A stretch of DNA of 33,354 nucleotides from Paenibacillus maysiensis (GTDB lineage: Bacteria; Bacillota; Bacilli; Paenibacillales; Paenibacillaceae): positions 1-33,354 of the forward strand of contig NZ_ASRY01000277.1 in assembly GCF_000520815.1 (NCBI RefSeq). The letters run 5' to 3'. The first letter of the stretch is position 1. Each line of letters begins with the position of its first letter. A program made the translations under genes and the position numbers. The notes beneath the pieces are model-generated. The model ran no database searches, was not told the DNA's origin, and saw nothing but the letters and a program-made list of their open reading frames with translations. Shown piece by piece: positions 6,239 to 13,899 of the stretch.

Positions 6239-7368
6239 GAATCTACCGTCCTATACGGCAGCACCACATGGACGCTTTGCTTGTCCTCTCTACTTAAAAA
6301 GAAAATAGGCTGCATTTTCCCAGAAAAGATCAGCATTACTCTCTCTCCATCCAAAGCTTTCAGAGCGTCCATTGCATATTTGGCATTCAAAGAGATTATA
6401 AAGTTCTGACCAGTAAAATTGATAGGAACAATACTTTCACTCGCTTTGCCCGTTTGCTTACCTTTACCTCGAATGCTTACTTCCTTTTCGGCAATGTCAA
6501 GTCTAATCATATTGCTCTTTTCTTCTTTTGCTAGAGTATAGATAAGTTCAATGGAATCCAAGAATTCCTGTTTATTTACCTCGACTTTTGTAATACCTTC
6601 AGGAACAGCACTCATCCGCTGCGTGTCTGGATAGACACCTTCCAGAACACGAGAATAAAATGTGAACCTCTCCGTCCGTGCAAATGCATATACCACTTGA
6701 CCATCATCAGACTTTGAGAATCCGAATTCTACATTATCCTTATCTGTTATGATCTTTTGAAGCTCCACAAGTCCTCTTGCTTCAATTACGGCATTTCCGA
6801 ACTCGCCTGACACAATTTCCTTTTCGGTTTTTGATAGCCGATGCCGATTAGTAGCTTGCATTCCTACTTTCCCATCTTTGAGATAAACATTGGCTCCTGT
6901 GATGATCGGCATATCTTTCCCATCTATATTTGCTGCAAAAACAACCTTTTTGAATAATCCCTTCAAGTCTTTTCCTGTAATTTCGATATGCTCGTTCTCA
7001 ATAATAGTAGGCGGTGAGGGGAACTCTTCTGGATCTAACCCGGCCATTTCAATTTCTTTATTCCGAGACGTGATAATCACATTCATGCCATCTTTAGACT
7101 CTATCCGAACCTCGCCATTTATTTTCTTGAGCATTTCTAAGAACAATTTAGGCAAAACTATCTTTCCATCTCGTTCTATTTGAACATGTTCCTCGAAAAT
7201 ATATGACTGTATCGTTGCTCTATCATCAGTTCCTGTCACAGTTAAGCCCTCTTGATTGGCTTCGATTAAGAAACAACCAAGTATTGGCATGATACTTTTA
7301 GCTGAAATAGCCTTACTGGCATCTTCCAAGGCTTCAACCAGTAATGCGCTGTCCACTACTATATTCAT
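6235..7368 (-). CDS. dnaN: Phage-encoded DNA polymerase III sliding clamp (beta subunit)
   Basis: 377-residue homologue of DnaN: typical start MNIVVDSALLVEALEDASKA, a SIMPILGCFLIEA segment in domain 1, ATNRHRLS in domain 2 and an ending VVLPYRT close to the cellular ILPVRT tail that forms part of the ligand-binding cleft. The ring encircles DNA and tethers polymerase. Three clamp domains fit the length. The frame is open up to 7392, but ATG 7366-7368 has GGAGATC at correct distance and matches the family start. The 5' end overlaps a zinc-ribbon miniprotein and the 3' end overlaps the DUF1064 gene. It is a divergent second copy in addition to the host clamp expected elsewhere. Confidence 0.93.
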   Translation of the reverse strand: MNIVVDSALLVEALEDASKAISAKSIMPILGCFLIEANQEGLTVTGTDDRATIQSYIFEEHVQIERDGKIVLPKLFLEMLKKINGEVRIESKDGMNVIITSRNKEIEMAGLDPEEFPSPPTIIENEHIEITGKDLKGLFKKVVFAANIDGKDMPIITGANVYLKDGKVGMQATNRHRLSKTEKEIVSGEFGNAVIEARGLVELQKIITDKDNVEFGFSKSDDGQVVYAFARTERFTFYSRVLEGVYPDTQRMSAVPEGITKVEVNKQEFLDSIELIYTLAKEEKSNMIRLDIAEKEVSIRGKGKQTGKASESIVPINFTGQNFIISLNAKYAMDALKALDGERVMLIFSGKMQPIFFLSREDKQSVHVVLPYRTVDS

Positions 7369-7480
7369 AAGGTTTGATCTCCTTTTTCGCATTAGGATTG
7401 CACTCCGGGCAAGGTCCCAGCATTACTATGGAGCCTTTGAACTGATAAGCCACCTTACTGCCGCTGCAAGTTCTACACAT
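7334..7480 (-). CDS. Zinc-ribbon miniprotein, 48 aa
   Basis: Short gene with ATG at 7478-7480 and GGAGGG nine bases upstream. It encodes CRTC near the start and CPEC about 20 residues later, a two-knuckle zinc ribbon, followed by a basic tail. Its last 35 bp overlap the start of the clamp gene in another frame, and it begins 4 bp after the helicase loader stop. It could bind DNA or a replication protein. Small CxxC-CxxC proteins are frequent in phage replication operons. Confidence 0.7.
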   Translation of the reverse strand: MCRTCSGSKVAYQFKGSIVMLGPCPECNPNAKKEIKPYEYSSGQRITG

Positions 7481-7484
7481 ACCC

Positions 7485-8435
7485 TTAATCCCTCCGTCTA
7501 TTTCTACCACCCACCGGCAGTATTTTTACAAATGGTTCGATACGCTCAATGATCCGAGCCGCCTTTTTGTCATTCTGTTCACTCGGCTTGCTGTCTTTCA
7601 CATTCGCCAAATGATGTTCCAGCTCACTCATGGTTAAATTCGATGTGTAGATGGTCGCTAAGCGTTCCATGCGTCGCTGAAGTATAGGTCCCAGGACTTC
7701 ATCCCTTGTCCATGTTGTAAGGGACTCCGCTCCAATATCATCTAAAATTAAGACCGTAGTGGTCCTCAATGCGTCCAATTTGCTTTCTACGGTTTCTGTT
7801 TTGGAGCCAATGGCATCCTTTACTTCCAGCAGGAAATCAGGAACATAGACCATCAGTACGCTTACGTCACGCTTAGCCAACTCTTGGGCAATAGCTCCGA
7901 CGATTCGGCTTTTGCCTACACCCATTCGACCGTAAAGGTACAAACCCTTTGTTGTTTCACCCGGTACAAATTCATCGCAAAATTTTATCGCTTCCGCAAT
8001 GGCTGATAGCCGCTGTTGATCAGGCTCAATATCCTCAAAGGTTGCATTTAGGATGTGAGCAGGGATGTAATGGCTCTTGATCCTTTGACCTATTCCTTGT
8101 TCCCTTTCATGAGCGACCAGCATTGGGCATTTCCGAAGTCGGAAGACCAGTTCATCACCTTTGGTTGGACTAGGTTCCGCAACGCTTGTATGCCCCTTCT
8201 GTTCATTCTGACAAGCTTGTAACCCAGGGCATACGCTGCATTTGTCGCAATATGACAGATGCTGTGACAGGTCTCTATATCGTTTTGGTTCGGTTAGATC
8301 CTCGGTTCGATCAGGAAATTCGCTTTTTAATCGCTGAACCTCAGGATGGTTTGCTAGACATTCCAGCACCGCAGCCTGTCTCTTGGCAAAACCAGCGGGT
8401 ATTAATGCCTTTAGTTCTTTGCCGAAGCTCTCCAT
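7485..8435 (-). CDS. dnaI: DnaI/DnaC-type helicase loader (AAA+ ATPase)
   Basis: 316 residues with DnaI architecture: an N-terminal helical region, a zinc-binding cluster (Cys63, Cys66, Cys69, Cys75), then an AAA+ domain with Walker A GRMGVGKS (169-176), Walker B VLILDDIGAE (228-237) and a late RIIERIEP segment with the arginine expected in sensor 2 or finger position. DnaI loads the replicative helicase DnaC onto single-stranded DNA. With the replisome organizer next door and no phage helicase visible, it probably recruits the host helicase to the phage origin. The start is 6 bp after the replisome organizer stop, with GGAGG overlapping that stop. Confidence 0.9.
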   Translation of the reverse strand: MESFGKELKALIPAGFAKRQAAVLECLANHPEVQRLKSEFPDRTEDLTEPKRYRDLSQHLSYCDKCSVCPGLQACQNEQKGHTSVAEPSPTKGDELVFRLRKCPMLVAHEREQGIGQRIKSHYIPAHILNATFEDIEPDQQRLSAIAEAIKFCDEFVPGETTKGLYLYGRMGVGKSRIVGAIAQELAKRDVSVLMVYVPDFLLEVKDAIGSKTETVESKLDALRTTTVLILDDIGAESLTTWTRDEVLGPILQRRMERLATIYTSNLTMSELEHHLANVKDSKPSEQNDKKAARIIERIEPFVKILPVGGRNRRRD

Positions 8436-8441
8436 ATGGCA

Positions 8442-9437
8442 TTAACCTCCCTGTTTAGCCCTCAGTTTTGCAAGCATGCTTTGAATGTCCGACTCGGTGT
8501 ATTCGCTTGGTGGCACATCTATTTGTGACTCAGGCTTACAAGGCAAAGCACTTTCGGTCCTCTCCCCCTTACCAATATCTTCTCGTAAGGCGTGTAAGGA
8601 GAAAATAATAGTCGCACAGTAACTCAGACTACGTATCCCATCGCGCTTATGCTTAGGTTTAAATTTGTCAAAGGACTGATCAATTCCGTCCAAAGCGGTT
8701 TGAAGCGGTACACCAGCGGCTAGCAATTCATCAATGCTCGTTTCGTCGGCTGATGTAATGTATAATCCTTTCCCCCTGCGCTGTAGGTACTTGTTGGCAA
8801 CGGCGTTGTGATAGTCAATATCCGAAGATGATATTTTGTCCTGTTCAGAGTCGGCATCTGTTTCAGGAGCGGCAGGAACGGCATCCTGTCGGGTGAACGG
8901 TATCCCCTCATCTTCGGATTTGATTTCAGTCTCGGTCGTTAAACAACAACTACTTTCTTTTTCTTTAGTCTTACTTCTTACTTCTAGGGGCGTGACATCG
9001 CCGGGACTGTCCGGGACATTTCCGGGACTAGGTTCACCAAGTTGCAGTTTTTTGCGTTTGGCCCTTTGTTCAGCCTTTCTTTTTCGCTCATACTCTCGCA
9101 CTTTTTCAAGAGATTCGGTGTTTTGATGCTTTTCCCAATTAGGAAGAAAGAAAGCGCCTTGTTCAGATATTTCCAACATTCCGAATCTCTCAAAAATTGA
9201 TAGAGCCATTTTTATAACTGGAAGCGGCCTCTTAATCACTGAAATCAGCATATCCTCCGTATAAGGAATAGATTCCGTTAACATGATGTAACCGCCCATA
9301 TTTGATCTTCCTGTCATAGTCATTAGCTTGAGCCATATAACAATGATCGTGTCAGCCTCGGGCATGTCTTCGATAATCTTTATTTTTTCATCATCAAACA
9401 TACCTGTACTGAGCTTGATCCATTTAATTTCAGCCAT
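8442..9437 (-). CDS. Phage replisome organizer (DnaD-like initiator)
   Basis: 331 residues. The first ~120 (IKWIKLSTGMFDDEKIKIIE, then IVIWLKLM, GGYIML, LISVIKRP and FGMLEIS) form the phage replisome organizer N-terminal winged-helix domain that binds the origin. A Lys/Arg-rich helix and a low-complexity linker (about 135-200) follow, then a C-terminal region ending in a DIQSMLAKLRAKQ helix that probably contacts the helicase loader. A GTG three codons upstream is possible, but ATG 9437 fits AGGTGA best. The linker DNA contains short tandem repeats that look like the phage origin. It is followed directly by the loader gene. Confidence 0.87.
   Translation of the reverse strand: MAEIKWIKLSTGMFDDEKIKIIEDMPEADTIIVIWLKLMTMTGRSNMGGYIMLTESIPYTEDMLISVIKRPLPVIKMALSIFERFGMLEISEQGAFFLPNWEKHQNTESLEKVREYERKRKAEQRAKRKKLQLGEPSPGNVPDSPGDVTPLEVRSKTKEKESSCCLTTETEIKSEDEGIPFTRQDAVPAAPETDADSEQDKISSSDIDYHNAVANKYLQRRGKGLYITSADETSIDELLAAGVPLQTALDGIDQSFDKFKPKHKRDGIRSLSYCATIIFSLHALREDIGKGERTESALPCKPESQIDVPPSEYTESDIQSMLAKLRAKQGG
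8938..9031. other. Putative phage replication origin inside the replisome organizer gene
   Basis: Units CGTGACATCG, CCGGGACTGT, CCGGGACATT and CCGGGACTAG lie in tandem at 8991-9031 with 10-, 10- and 11-bp steps, so the GGGAC cores fall on one helical face. Beside them, 8938-8985 is an AT-rich, strand-biased stretch (purines on the minus strand) suitable for unwinding. Iterons within the initiator gene beside an easily melted stretch is the arrangement of the lambda O gene and several Gram-positive phages. Confidence 0.55.
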
Positions 9438-9467
9438 TTTCTTCACCTAACTGTACTGTAAACTTGG

Positions 9468-9866
9468 TCAACCATATCTCCCCCTGACTGATCCATCTGC
9501 AAAATTGACCTTCATTTTCAATTTGAGTGCATGAATAGTTTCTCTGAGGCTTGAAAATTCATTTCTGTACTTCATAGATCTCCCATACGCCTCTGCTTCA
9601 ATCATTCGTATCTCTATCGTTTCAAGCTCTGCCCGTTCTTTCTTAGGCCTTGATGCATTTATATAGGCTTTTGCATACTCCATATCCCTTTGAACATGTA
9701 TCAGTTTATATTGCCTGTCACATTCCCCTGATACTTCTCCAATTAGTTCATGACATTGTGTAAGCAGTTCTATTTTTTTAAGGAGAGCTGCCGGATTATC
9801 CTCCGACAACTCACTTGCCAACTCTTTTAATCTATCAATGTCTTTAAAATAAGGTTCAAGTTCCAA
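9468..9866 (-). CDS. Phage hypothetical coiled-coil protein, 132 aa
   Basis: TTG start at 9864-9866 with GGAG nine to ten bases upstream. The 132-residue product is highly charged and almost wholly helical, with segments such as ASELSEDNPAALLKKIELL and RPKKERAELETIEIRMIEAE that suggest coiled coils. It precedes the replisome organizer by about 30 bp in the same operon. No family recognised. Confidence 0.68.
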   Translation of the reverse strand: MELEPYFKDIDRLKELASELSEDNPAALLKKIELLTQCHELIGEVSGECDRQYKLIHVQRDMEYAKAYINASRPKKERAELETIEIRMIEAEAYGRSMKYRNEFSSLRETIHALKLKMKVNFADGSVRGRYG

Positions 9867-9888
9867 ACCGGATCACTCCGCCCTAAAA

Positions 9889-10560
9889 TTAGCAATCGCT
9901 ATTTTCGTAATAGAGGTCTATTTCATCCTCATCAATGACCAACTTAGAACCATGAGCATAAATCTTGAATAAATCCTCTGCGATTCCATGCAAGCCGTAC
10001 ATCATATCTTTTGATTTAATTTCACGATCATCTATTTTCAGACAGAATAATGTACCATCATCGCGAACAAGCATTCCATATTTGCATTGATACTTACCCT
10101 TATCCGGTTCTGGATCAAGGTAAATCCATGTGCTATAGTCCTTGTCTATATGAAGAGAGAACTCATCACTATCGTCATATTCGTTATCTTCGTTTCCACT
10201 TTCTTTCCAGCCGTTAATAAGTTCTGATAGTTTATACTCTGGCTTTACATCAGAAAGCATTCTATCCATTTGTTCCTTTAACTTTTCCACGCCCTGTACA
10301 TGAGTAATTTCATCCAGTTTTTCTTTAATAACTTGCGTAATCAATGTGTTATAAGACGGTAAATCCAACGCACCGAGATTGATAGAAAAATGTTGTTTCA
10401 CATGTTCTTTTAACTGTTTTCCAAAATCTCCATAGCTACTGAAAATATCATCCACAATGGATTCGATTGTTTTTTCGAGCTTATTTCGGACGATTTGTTC
10501 AATTAACCCCTCACTATGAATGTTTGCCAAAGCTTCGTTTACCATACTATTCAAATTCAT
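9889..10560 (-). CDS. Phage hypothetical protein, 223 aa
   Basis: ATG at 10560 with AGGAG upstream. The first ~120 residues are helical (LEKTIESIVDDIFSSYGDFG); the C-terminal 90 are acidic with Tyr and Asp in a beta-rich pattern (KDYSTWIYLDPEPDKGKYQC). The two-part look suggests separate domains, but I do not recognise either. A 60-bp gap separates it from the upstream gene. Confidence 0.68.
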   Translation of the reverse strand: MNLNSMVNEALANIHSEGLIEQIVRNKLEKTIESIVDDIFSSYGDFGKQLKEHVKQHFSINLGALDLPSYNTLITQVIKEKLDEITHVQGVEKLKEQMDRMLSDVKPEYKLSELINGWKESGNEDNEYDDSDEFSLHIDKDYSTWIYLDPEPDKGKYQCKYGMLVRDDGTLFCLKIDDREIKSKDMMYGLHGIAEDLFKIYAHGSKLVIDEDEIDLYYENSDC

Positions 10561-10620
10561 ATTTGTTCACTCCTATTTTCATTTTTTCGATTACGTGATA
10601 TACTGCCGTTGAATTGTTTG

Positions 10621-11019
10621 TTAAATGATCGTGTTGGTAGCACGATTGTTGGTCAGGGCTTCTCTGTTTTTTCTTTTGCGGTATAACTTACGGCAATAGT
10701 AATTACAGAAAAGTCCTTCTTCATTTGGAATGGGGTGTTTCTGACCTTCGAATATCTCTTTACCACAATGATTGCAGCAACCTATTCCTTTACCGGATAT
10801 CTTGTATCCTGATGGCTTAGAAGTTTCTAGCCCTTCATATTCTTCGTTTTTAAATTGCTCCAGCTCACTTAATTGAGCAGTAAGCAAATCTATTTGAGCA
10901 TGAATTTCGTCATTCGGTAATCCAAATTTAACAGCGTCAATACTATCCTCATACAACTCCCGTAATTGCGCTCTTAACGCCCTACTTTCTTTATGATTGT
11001 CCAACTCTCTCAGCTCCAT
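10621..11019 (-). CDS. Zinc-finger phage protein, 132 aa
   Basis: Helical N-terminal half (RALRAQLRELYEDSIDAVKF) followed by a zinc-finger-like C-terminal half: CCNHCGKEIFEGQKH and LFCNYYCRKLYRKRK, giving CxxC and CxxxC pairs as in TRASH/FCS or small treble-clef fingers, plus a basic tail. Probably binds nucleic acid. Its start overlaps the end of the upstream gene by ten bases. No specific family name can be supported. Confidence 0.7.
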   Translation of the reverse strand: MELRELDNHKESRALRAQLRELYEDSIDAVKFGLPNDEIHAQIDLLTAQLSELEQFKNEEYEGLETSKPSGYKISGKGIGCCNHCGKEIFEGQKHPIPNEEGLFCNYYCRKLYRKRKNREALTNNRATNTII

Positions 11020-11384
11020 ATCTCCGCTTCAAGTTCGGATATTTTAACATTCAGTTGTCTAGCTTGTTCATTTAGCGGCTTCATTTTTTGCCTGCTTACC
11101 GCAGCACTCCACGGACCGTTCAAAACGGCATATTGAGTTTTATACAAGGCCTGTAACTTCTGCTCCGTAAGGTCTTTTTCCCGTTGAAGTGCAAGCTTAG
11201 TTTTGTCCTGATCGGATAACATTGGCTCCAATAGCTCCATATCTACTGCGTGTAAACTGTTCAAAACGCGGTAGATTTTCAACGCTGCAAATATCAGGCT
11301 TTCAGCCTCTTTATTTACGTTAAATTTTTCTCCTTCATCGGTTACTACTGGTATTACATAAATTTCTTTAGTAGGACTGCTCAT
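11010..11384 (-). CDS. Phage hypothetical protein, 124 aa
   Basis: ATG at 11384 with a purine-rich GGAGGGGGG about 12 bases upstream. The protein begins with a short strand (KEIYVIPVVTDEGEKF) and continues as long charged helices, probably a coiled coil. It overlaps the gene on each side (17 bp with the 36-aa gene, 10 bp with the zinc-finger gene). Not recognised. Confidence 0.66.
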   Translation of the reverse strand: MSSPTKEIYVIPVVTDEGEKFNVNKEAESLIFAALKIYRVLNSLHAVDMELLEPMLSDQDKTKLALQREKDLTEQKLQALYKTQYAVLNGPWSAAVSRQKMKPLNEQARQLNVKISELEAEIWS

Positions 11385-11478
11385 GATGCTTTATTTCCCC
11401 CCTCCGAATATTGCGTACGATAATTGCATGCTGCAAAGGGTTGCTGAACCATAAACGAGCCAGCTCTGGAAGAGTCAT
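11368..11478 (-). CDS. Possible 36-aa phage miniprotein
   Basis: ATG at 11476-11478 preceded by AAAGGAGTGATCGGTT, a near-ideal ribosome binding site, 14 bp after the stop of the ORF6C gene. It encodes MTLPELARLWFSNPLQHAII followed by a basic tail, and its stop lies 17 bp inside the next gene. Good start signals and coupling support translation, but so short a frame could be a leader that helps translation of the 124-aa gene. Confidence 0.5.
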   Translation of the reverse strand: MTLPELARLWFSNPLQHAIIVRNIRRGEIKHHEQSY

Positions 11479-11492
11479 AACCGATCACTCCT

Positions 11493-11924
11493 TTAGATAT
11501 AGTCTTCTGGACGAAAATCTTGGACAAAGTAAATTGCATCGGCGTAATCTATACGCCGGATGTGGCTGTACTTTGCTACGCTGAACATGATTTTCAGCTT
11601 GCTCCAGATCATGCGCCGGTATTTACCGACCGTCTCATTAAACTTTCCGTCAGTTTCCTGGTAACGGTCTTTCGTGAGTGCATTGGATCTTATTCTTACT
11701 GCATCCTGTAACTGATAGCATTCAGCATCTGTAAGCGTCACGCTATCCCGAACCTCCTGAACCATCATCTGAACTTCTTCCACTTTCTCGGTTACATCCA
11801 ATTGCATTTGCTTGATACCGTCCACAAGGCCACGAATTGCCATGCCTTGAGCCTCTGTCAGTTGCATTTGCTTTTCGACAACAGACAAGAAATCAGGCTG
11901 TTGATTAGGGTTAATTAATGTCAT
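11493..11924 (-). CDS. ORF6C domain protein
   Basis: 143 residues. The N-terminal ~75 are helical and Gln/Val-rich; the C-terminal part, from LTKDRYQETDGKFNETVGKY through SVAKYSHIRRIDYADAI, matches ORF6C, a domain normally found at the C-terminal end of phage ORF6N antirepressors. Here it stands alone, about 2 kb from the ORF6N-containing antirepressor gene. It overlaps the ParB-like gene by four bases. Likely a regulator or antirepressor partner; the exact target is unknown. Confidence 0.75.
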   Translation of the reverse strand: MTLINPNQQPDFLSVVEKQMQLTEAQGMAIRGLVDGIKQMQLDVTEKVEEVQMMVQEVRDSVTLTDAECYQLQDAVRIRSNALTKDRYQETDGKFNETVGKYRRMIWSKLKIMFSVAKYSHIRRIDYADAIYFVQDFRPEDYI

Positions 11925-13042
11925 TTCTCTACCGCCCTTCTACCATTTACGGCTGGTCGAATCTGTTCAACAAAGGCCTCCAGCATGTCCAAGCTTTCGG
12001 ACAGCCGCTTCTTTTCAGAACTACTTGCACTACCTATTGCACCCAGCATGAATGAAGTAATTCCGACCTTTTGTAGAAACTGCTTTACATGGATGCTGAC
12101 TTGAATCGTATTGCTTTCAGCCTCAAAGCGAAGTTTCTTCATCTGAGCTGCTGCCTGCTGTTCATCGAAGTCGTCCGGTTGCTGGAGCTTGATAGTCTCA
12201 AGTTCTTCCTTAGCTCTTTGATAGCCACCTCGCAACTGTTCTATTTTAAGGCGCTCAGCCTTCAAATCTTCTTTAAGCTTGCCTTTCCAGTAATCGTCAC
12301 GCTGCTTGAGTTGTGCTTCAGCTTCTTTTTCCTTCTGCCGGATGAATACAGTGGTTTCTTCCTCGTGACGCTCTACTGCGGCAGACACGGCATCCTCAAG
12401 TTGATCCGCAGGAATGGCATCCTTGTACTGTCTTTGCAGTTCAAGCTTGTCCAGTTCCGCTTGCTCGGCTCTCTCCTCAGCTTCGCGGACAGCCGCTTCT
12501 AACCGCGCTTTAGTCTCCACGAACGCTCTGTGAGTGCTAATCAATCCCTCATCAAGCTGCTGGATAATCTCCGGTGTAGCATTCTCAGCGATAAATTTAG
12601 CTTTATCATATTGCCGTCCGCTGCCGAAGCCTGCTTGATCGGCTACAATGTCCCGAACCTGTCCTGTCGGATGCTCAGGAAAATTTTCCATACCCCCAGC
12701 CATACGATCTTTTGCTTTCAGGCGCTCCGCCTCTTCGAGCCGTCGCGCCCATTCAACTCGTTCGCTGAAAGTGAATTCCTTACGGTGTTCGTTCTCACTG
12801 ATCTCAAGCTGAAGCTGATGCTCAAAGTCTTTGATTTCCATTACTCTTACCGTCACTTCTGAGCGGCCAAGAAACTGATGTGCTCTCAAGCGACGCTCTC
12901 CAGCAATCAATTGATAATCCGGTGTTACTACTATAGGATTAATGAGTCCGTTTTGTTCTATATCCTGGGCTAGTTCTTCAATACCGCCGAAATCTTTGCG
13001 AATGCGGTCACTGACTTTTATTTTGTTAATGTCAATTTGCAA
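11921..13042 (-). CDS. ParB-like protein with long coiled coil
   Basis: 373 residues. The N-terminal domain carries the ParB/Srx CTP-binding fold: SDRIRKDFGGIEELAQDIEQ, LIAGERRLRAHQFLG (GERRxRA box II) and ENEHRKEFTFSERVEWARRL (box III). A helical segment to about residue 155 may be the DNA-binding part. Residues about 175-300 are a long Glu/Gln/Lys coiled coil, and the C terminus is hydrophobic then basic. TTG start at 13040-13042 with GGAG upstream. No ParA gene is adjacent, so plasmid-style partition is doubtful; ParB-like proteins in phage early operons may act as regulators or in replication. Confidence 0.82.
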   Translation of the reverse strand: MQIDINKIKVSDRIRKDFGGIEELAQDIEQNGLINPIVVTPDYQLIAGERRLRAHQFLGRSEVTVRVMEIKDFEHQLQLEISENEHRKEFTFSERVEWARRLEEAERLKAKDRMAGGMENFPEHPTGQVRDIVADQAGFGSGRQYDKAKFIAENATPEIIQQLDEGLISTHRAFVETKARLEAAVREAEERAEQAELDKLELQRQYKDAIPADQLEDAVSAAVERHEEETTVFIRQKEKEAEAQLKQRDDYWKGKLKEDLKAERLKIEQLRGGYQRAKEELETIKLQQPDDFDEQQAAAQMKKLRFEAESNTIQVSIHVKQFLQKVGITSFMLGAIGSASSSEKKRLSESLDMLEAFVEQIRPAVNGRRAVEK

Positions 13043-13063
13043 GTTAAGTCTCCTTTCTAAAGG

Positions 13064-13285
13064 CTATTCATAGCTTTCATTCAAAAAGTTCTGGAACTTA
13101 CTCATGAACTCTTCGAATTTTGCGGGACTACAATCATTACTATGAAAATCCAATTCAATAACTAATTGGCTTTCGACCGTCTTTGATGCAGTTCCTAACT
13201 TTGTCGATTGGTTGATGGAATATCGCGATACCGTGACACGAGTCAAAAAATTCTCCCTCTTTACAGGATGATGATAAAAAGACAA
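13064..13285 (-). CDS. Phage hypothetical protein, 73 aa
   Basis: TTG start at 13283-13285 with AAAGGAGG eight bases upstream. The 73-residue product has a SQLVIELDFHSNDCSP strand-rich middle and a C-terminal EEFMSKFQNFLNESYE helix. It lies between the BC1881-like gene and the ParB-like gene with short gaps. No family recognised. Confidence 0.62.
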   Translation of the reverse strand: MSFYHHPVKRENFLTRVTVSRYSINQSTKLGTASKTVESQLVIELDFHSNDCSPAKFEEFMSKFQNFLNESYE

Positions 13286-13299
13286 GGTTCACGCCTCCT

Positions 13300-13608
13300 T
13301 TAGCTCTGTCTTTGGGACCTTTCGATAAGCTCAGATCGCTCTTGCCAAAATCTCTCCACAGTTCCTAATGAATCTTCTTTTTTCAGATTGGGTAGCACAA
13401 CAAGAACCTCCTTTGCTTCTACATAGATATCCTCATCAGACAAACGTTCTTTATGATATTTTCTTTTAAGTTCAAAGTGTTGGTATGATCCAACGGATAT
13501 CTTTTCAATCCCTGGTCTGGTTGCCAGTTCATTGATCAAATCATTCGTGCTTACATTCTTTAAATCAGGCAGTCGTTTATTCAGTTGTTCAATATTGGGT
13601 GTAGTCAT
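13300..13608 (-). CDS. Phage hypothetical protein, weakly BC1881-like, 102 aa
   Basis: The segment STNDLINELATRPGIEKISV followed by GSYQHFEL resembles the opening of BC1881-family phage proteins (xxDLxxELxxRxGVxxixVxPYxxxxI), with an EVLVVLPN strand later, but it is longer than usual and the match is partial. ATG start with AAGGAG upstream. Function unknown; it sits between the excisionase-like gene and the ParB-like gene. Confidence 0.6.
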   Translation of the reverse strand: MTTPNIEQLNKRLPDLKNVSTNDLINELATRPGIEKISVGSYQHFELKRKYHKERLSDEDIYVEAKEVLVVLPNLKKEDSLGTVERFWQERSELIERSQRQS

Positions 13609-13626
13609 TTAGTTTTGTTCTCCTTT

Positions 13627-13899
13627 CTAAGTCCGATAATTAACTTTATCCTGTTCCCTTCCCCAGGCATCTAAAGCTGCGGAGCTGAACACAATCCTAG
13701 TTCCGAATCTCCTATGCGGAATTTGTTTCTTTTTACACATGTTGTAGAGCAACTTCTCCGAGATACCAAGATATTTGGCAGCTTGTTCCACATTTAATCT
13801 TTTATCTGTAGCTATATTCAATCTTTCCATTAACCGCTTTTCAGCTGCGGCAACTTGAACAGCAACAATTTCATTGATCGCTTGTTCAATAGCCGTCAT
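13627..13899 (-). CDS. Excisionase-like helix-turn-helix protein
   Basis: 90 residues. The core LNVEQAAKYLGISEKLLYNM, then CKKKQIPHRRFGTRIVF, is the HTH_17/excisionase-type winged helix (MerR-like), and the N-terminal helix may dimerise. It could be the phage excisionase, acting with the integrase, or a transcription factor; the family does not separate the two. It overlaps the antirepressor gene by four bases and so is translated with it. Confidence 0.8.
   Translation of the reverse strand: MTAIEQAINEIVAVQVAAAEKRLMERLNIATDKRLNVEQAAKYLGISEKLLYNMCKKKQIPHRRFGTRIVFSSAALDAWGREQDKVNYRT

Noticed and set aside
12089..12862. Rightward hydrophobic frames opposite the ParB-like gene
   Set aside because: They are shadows of the coiled-coil codons on the other strand, without start signals.
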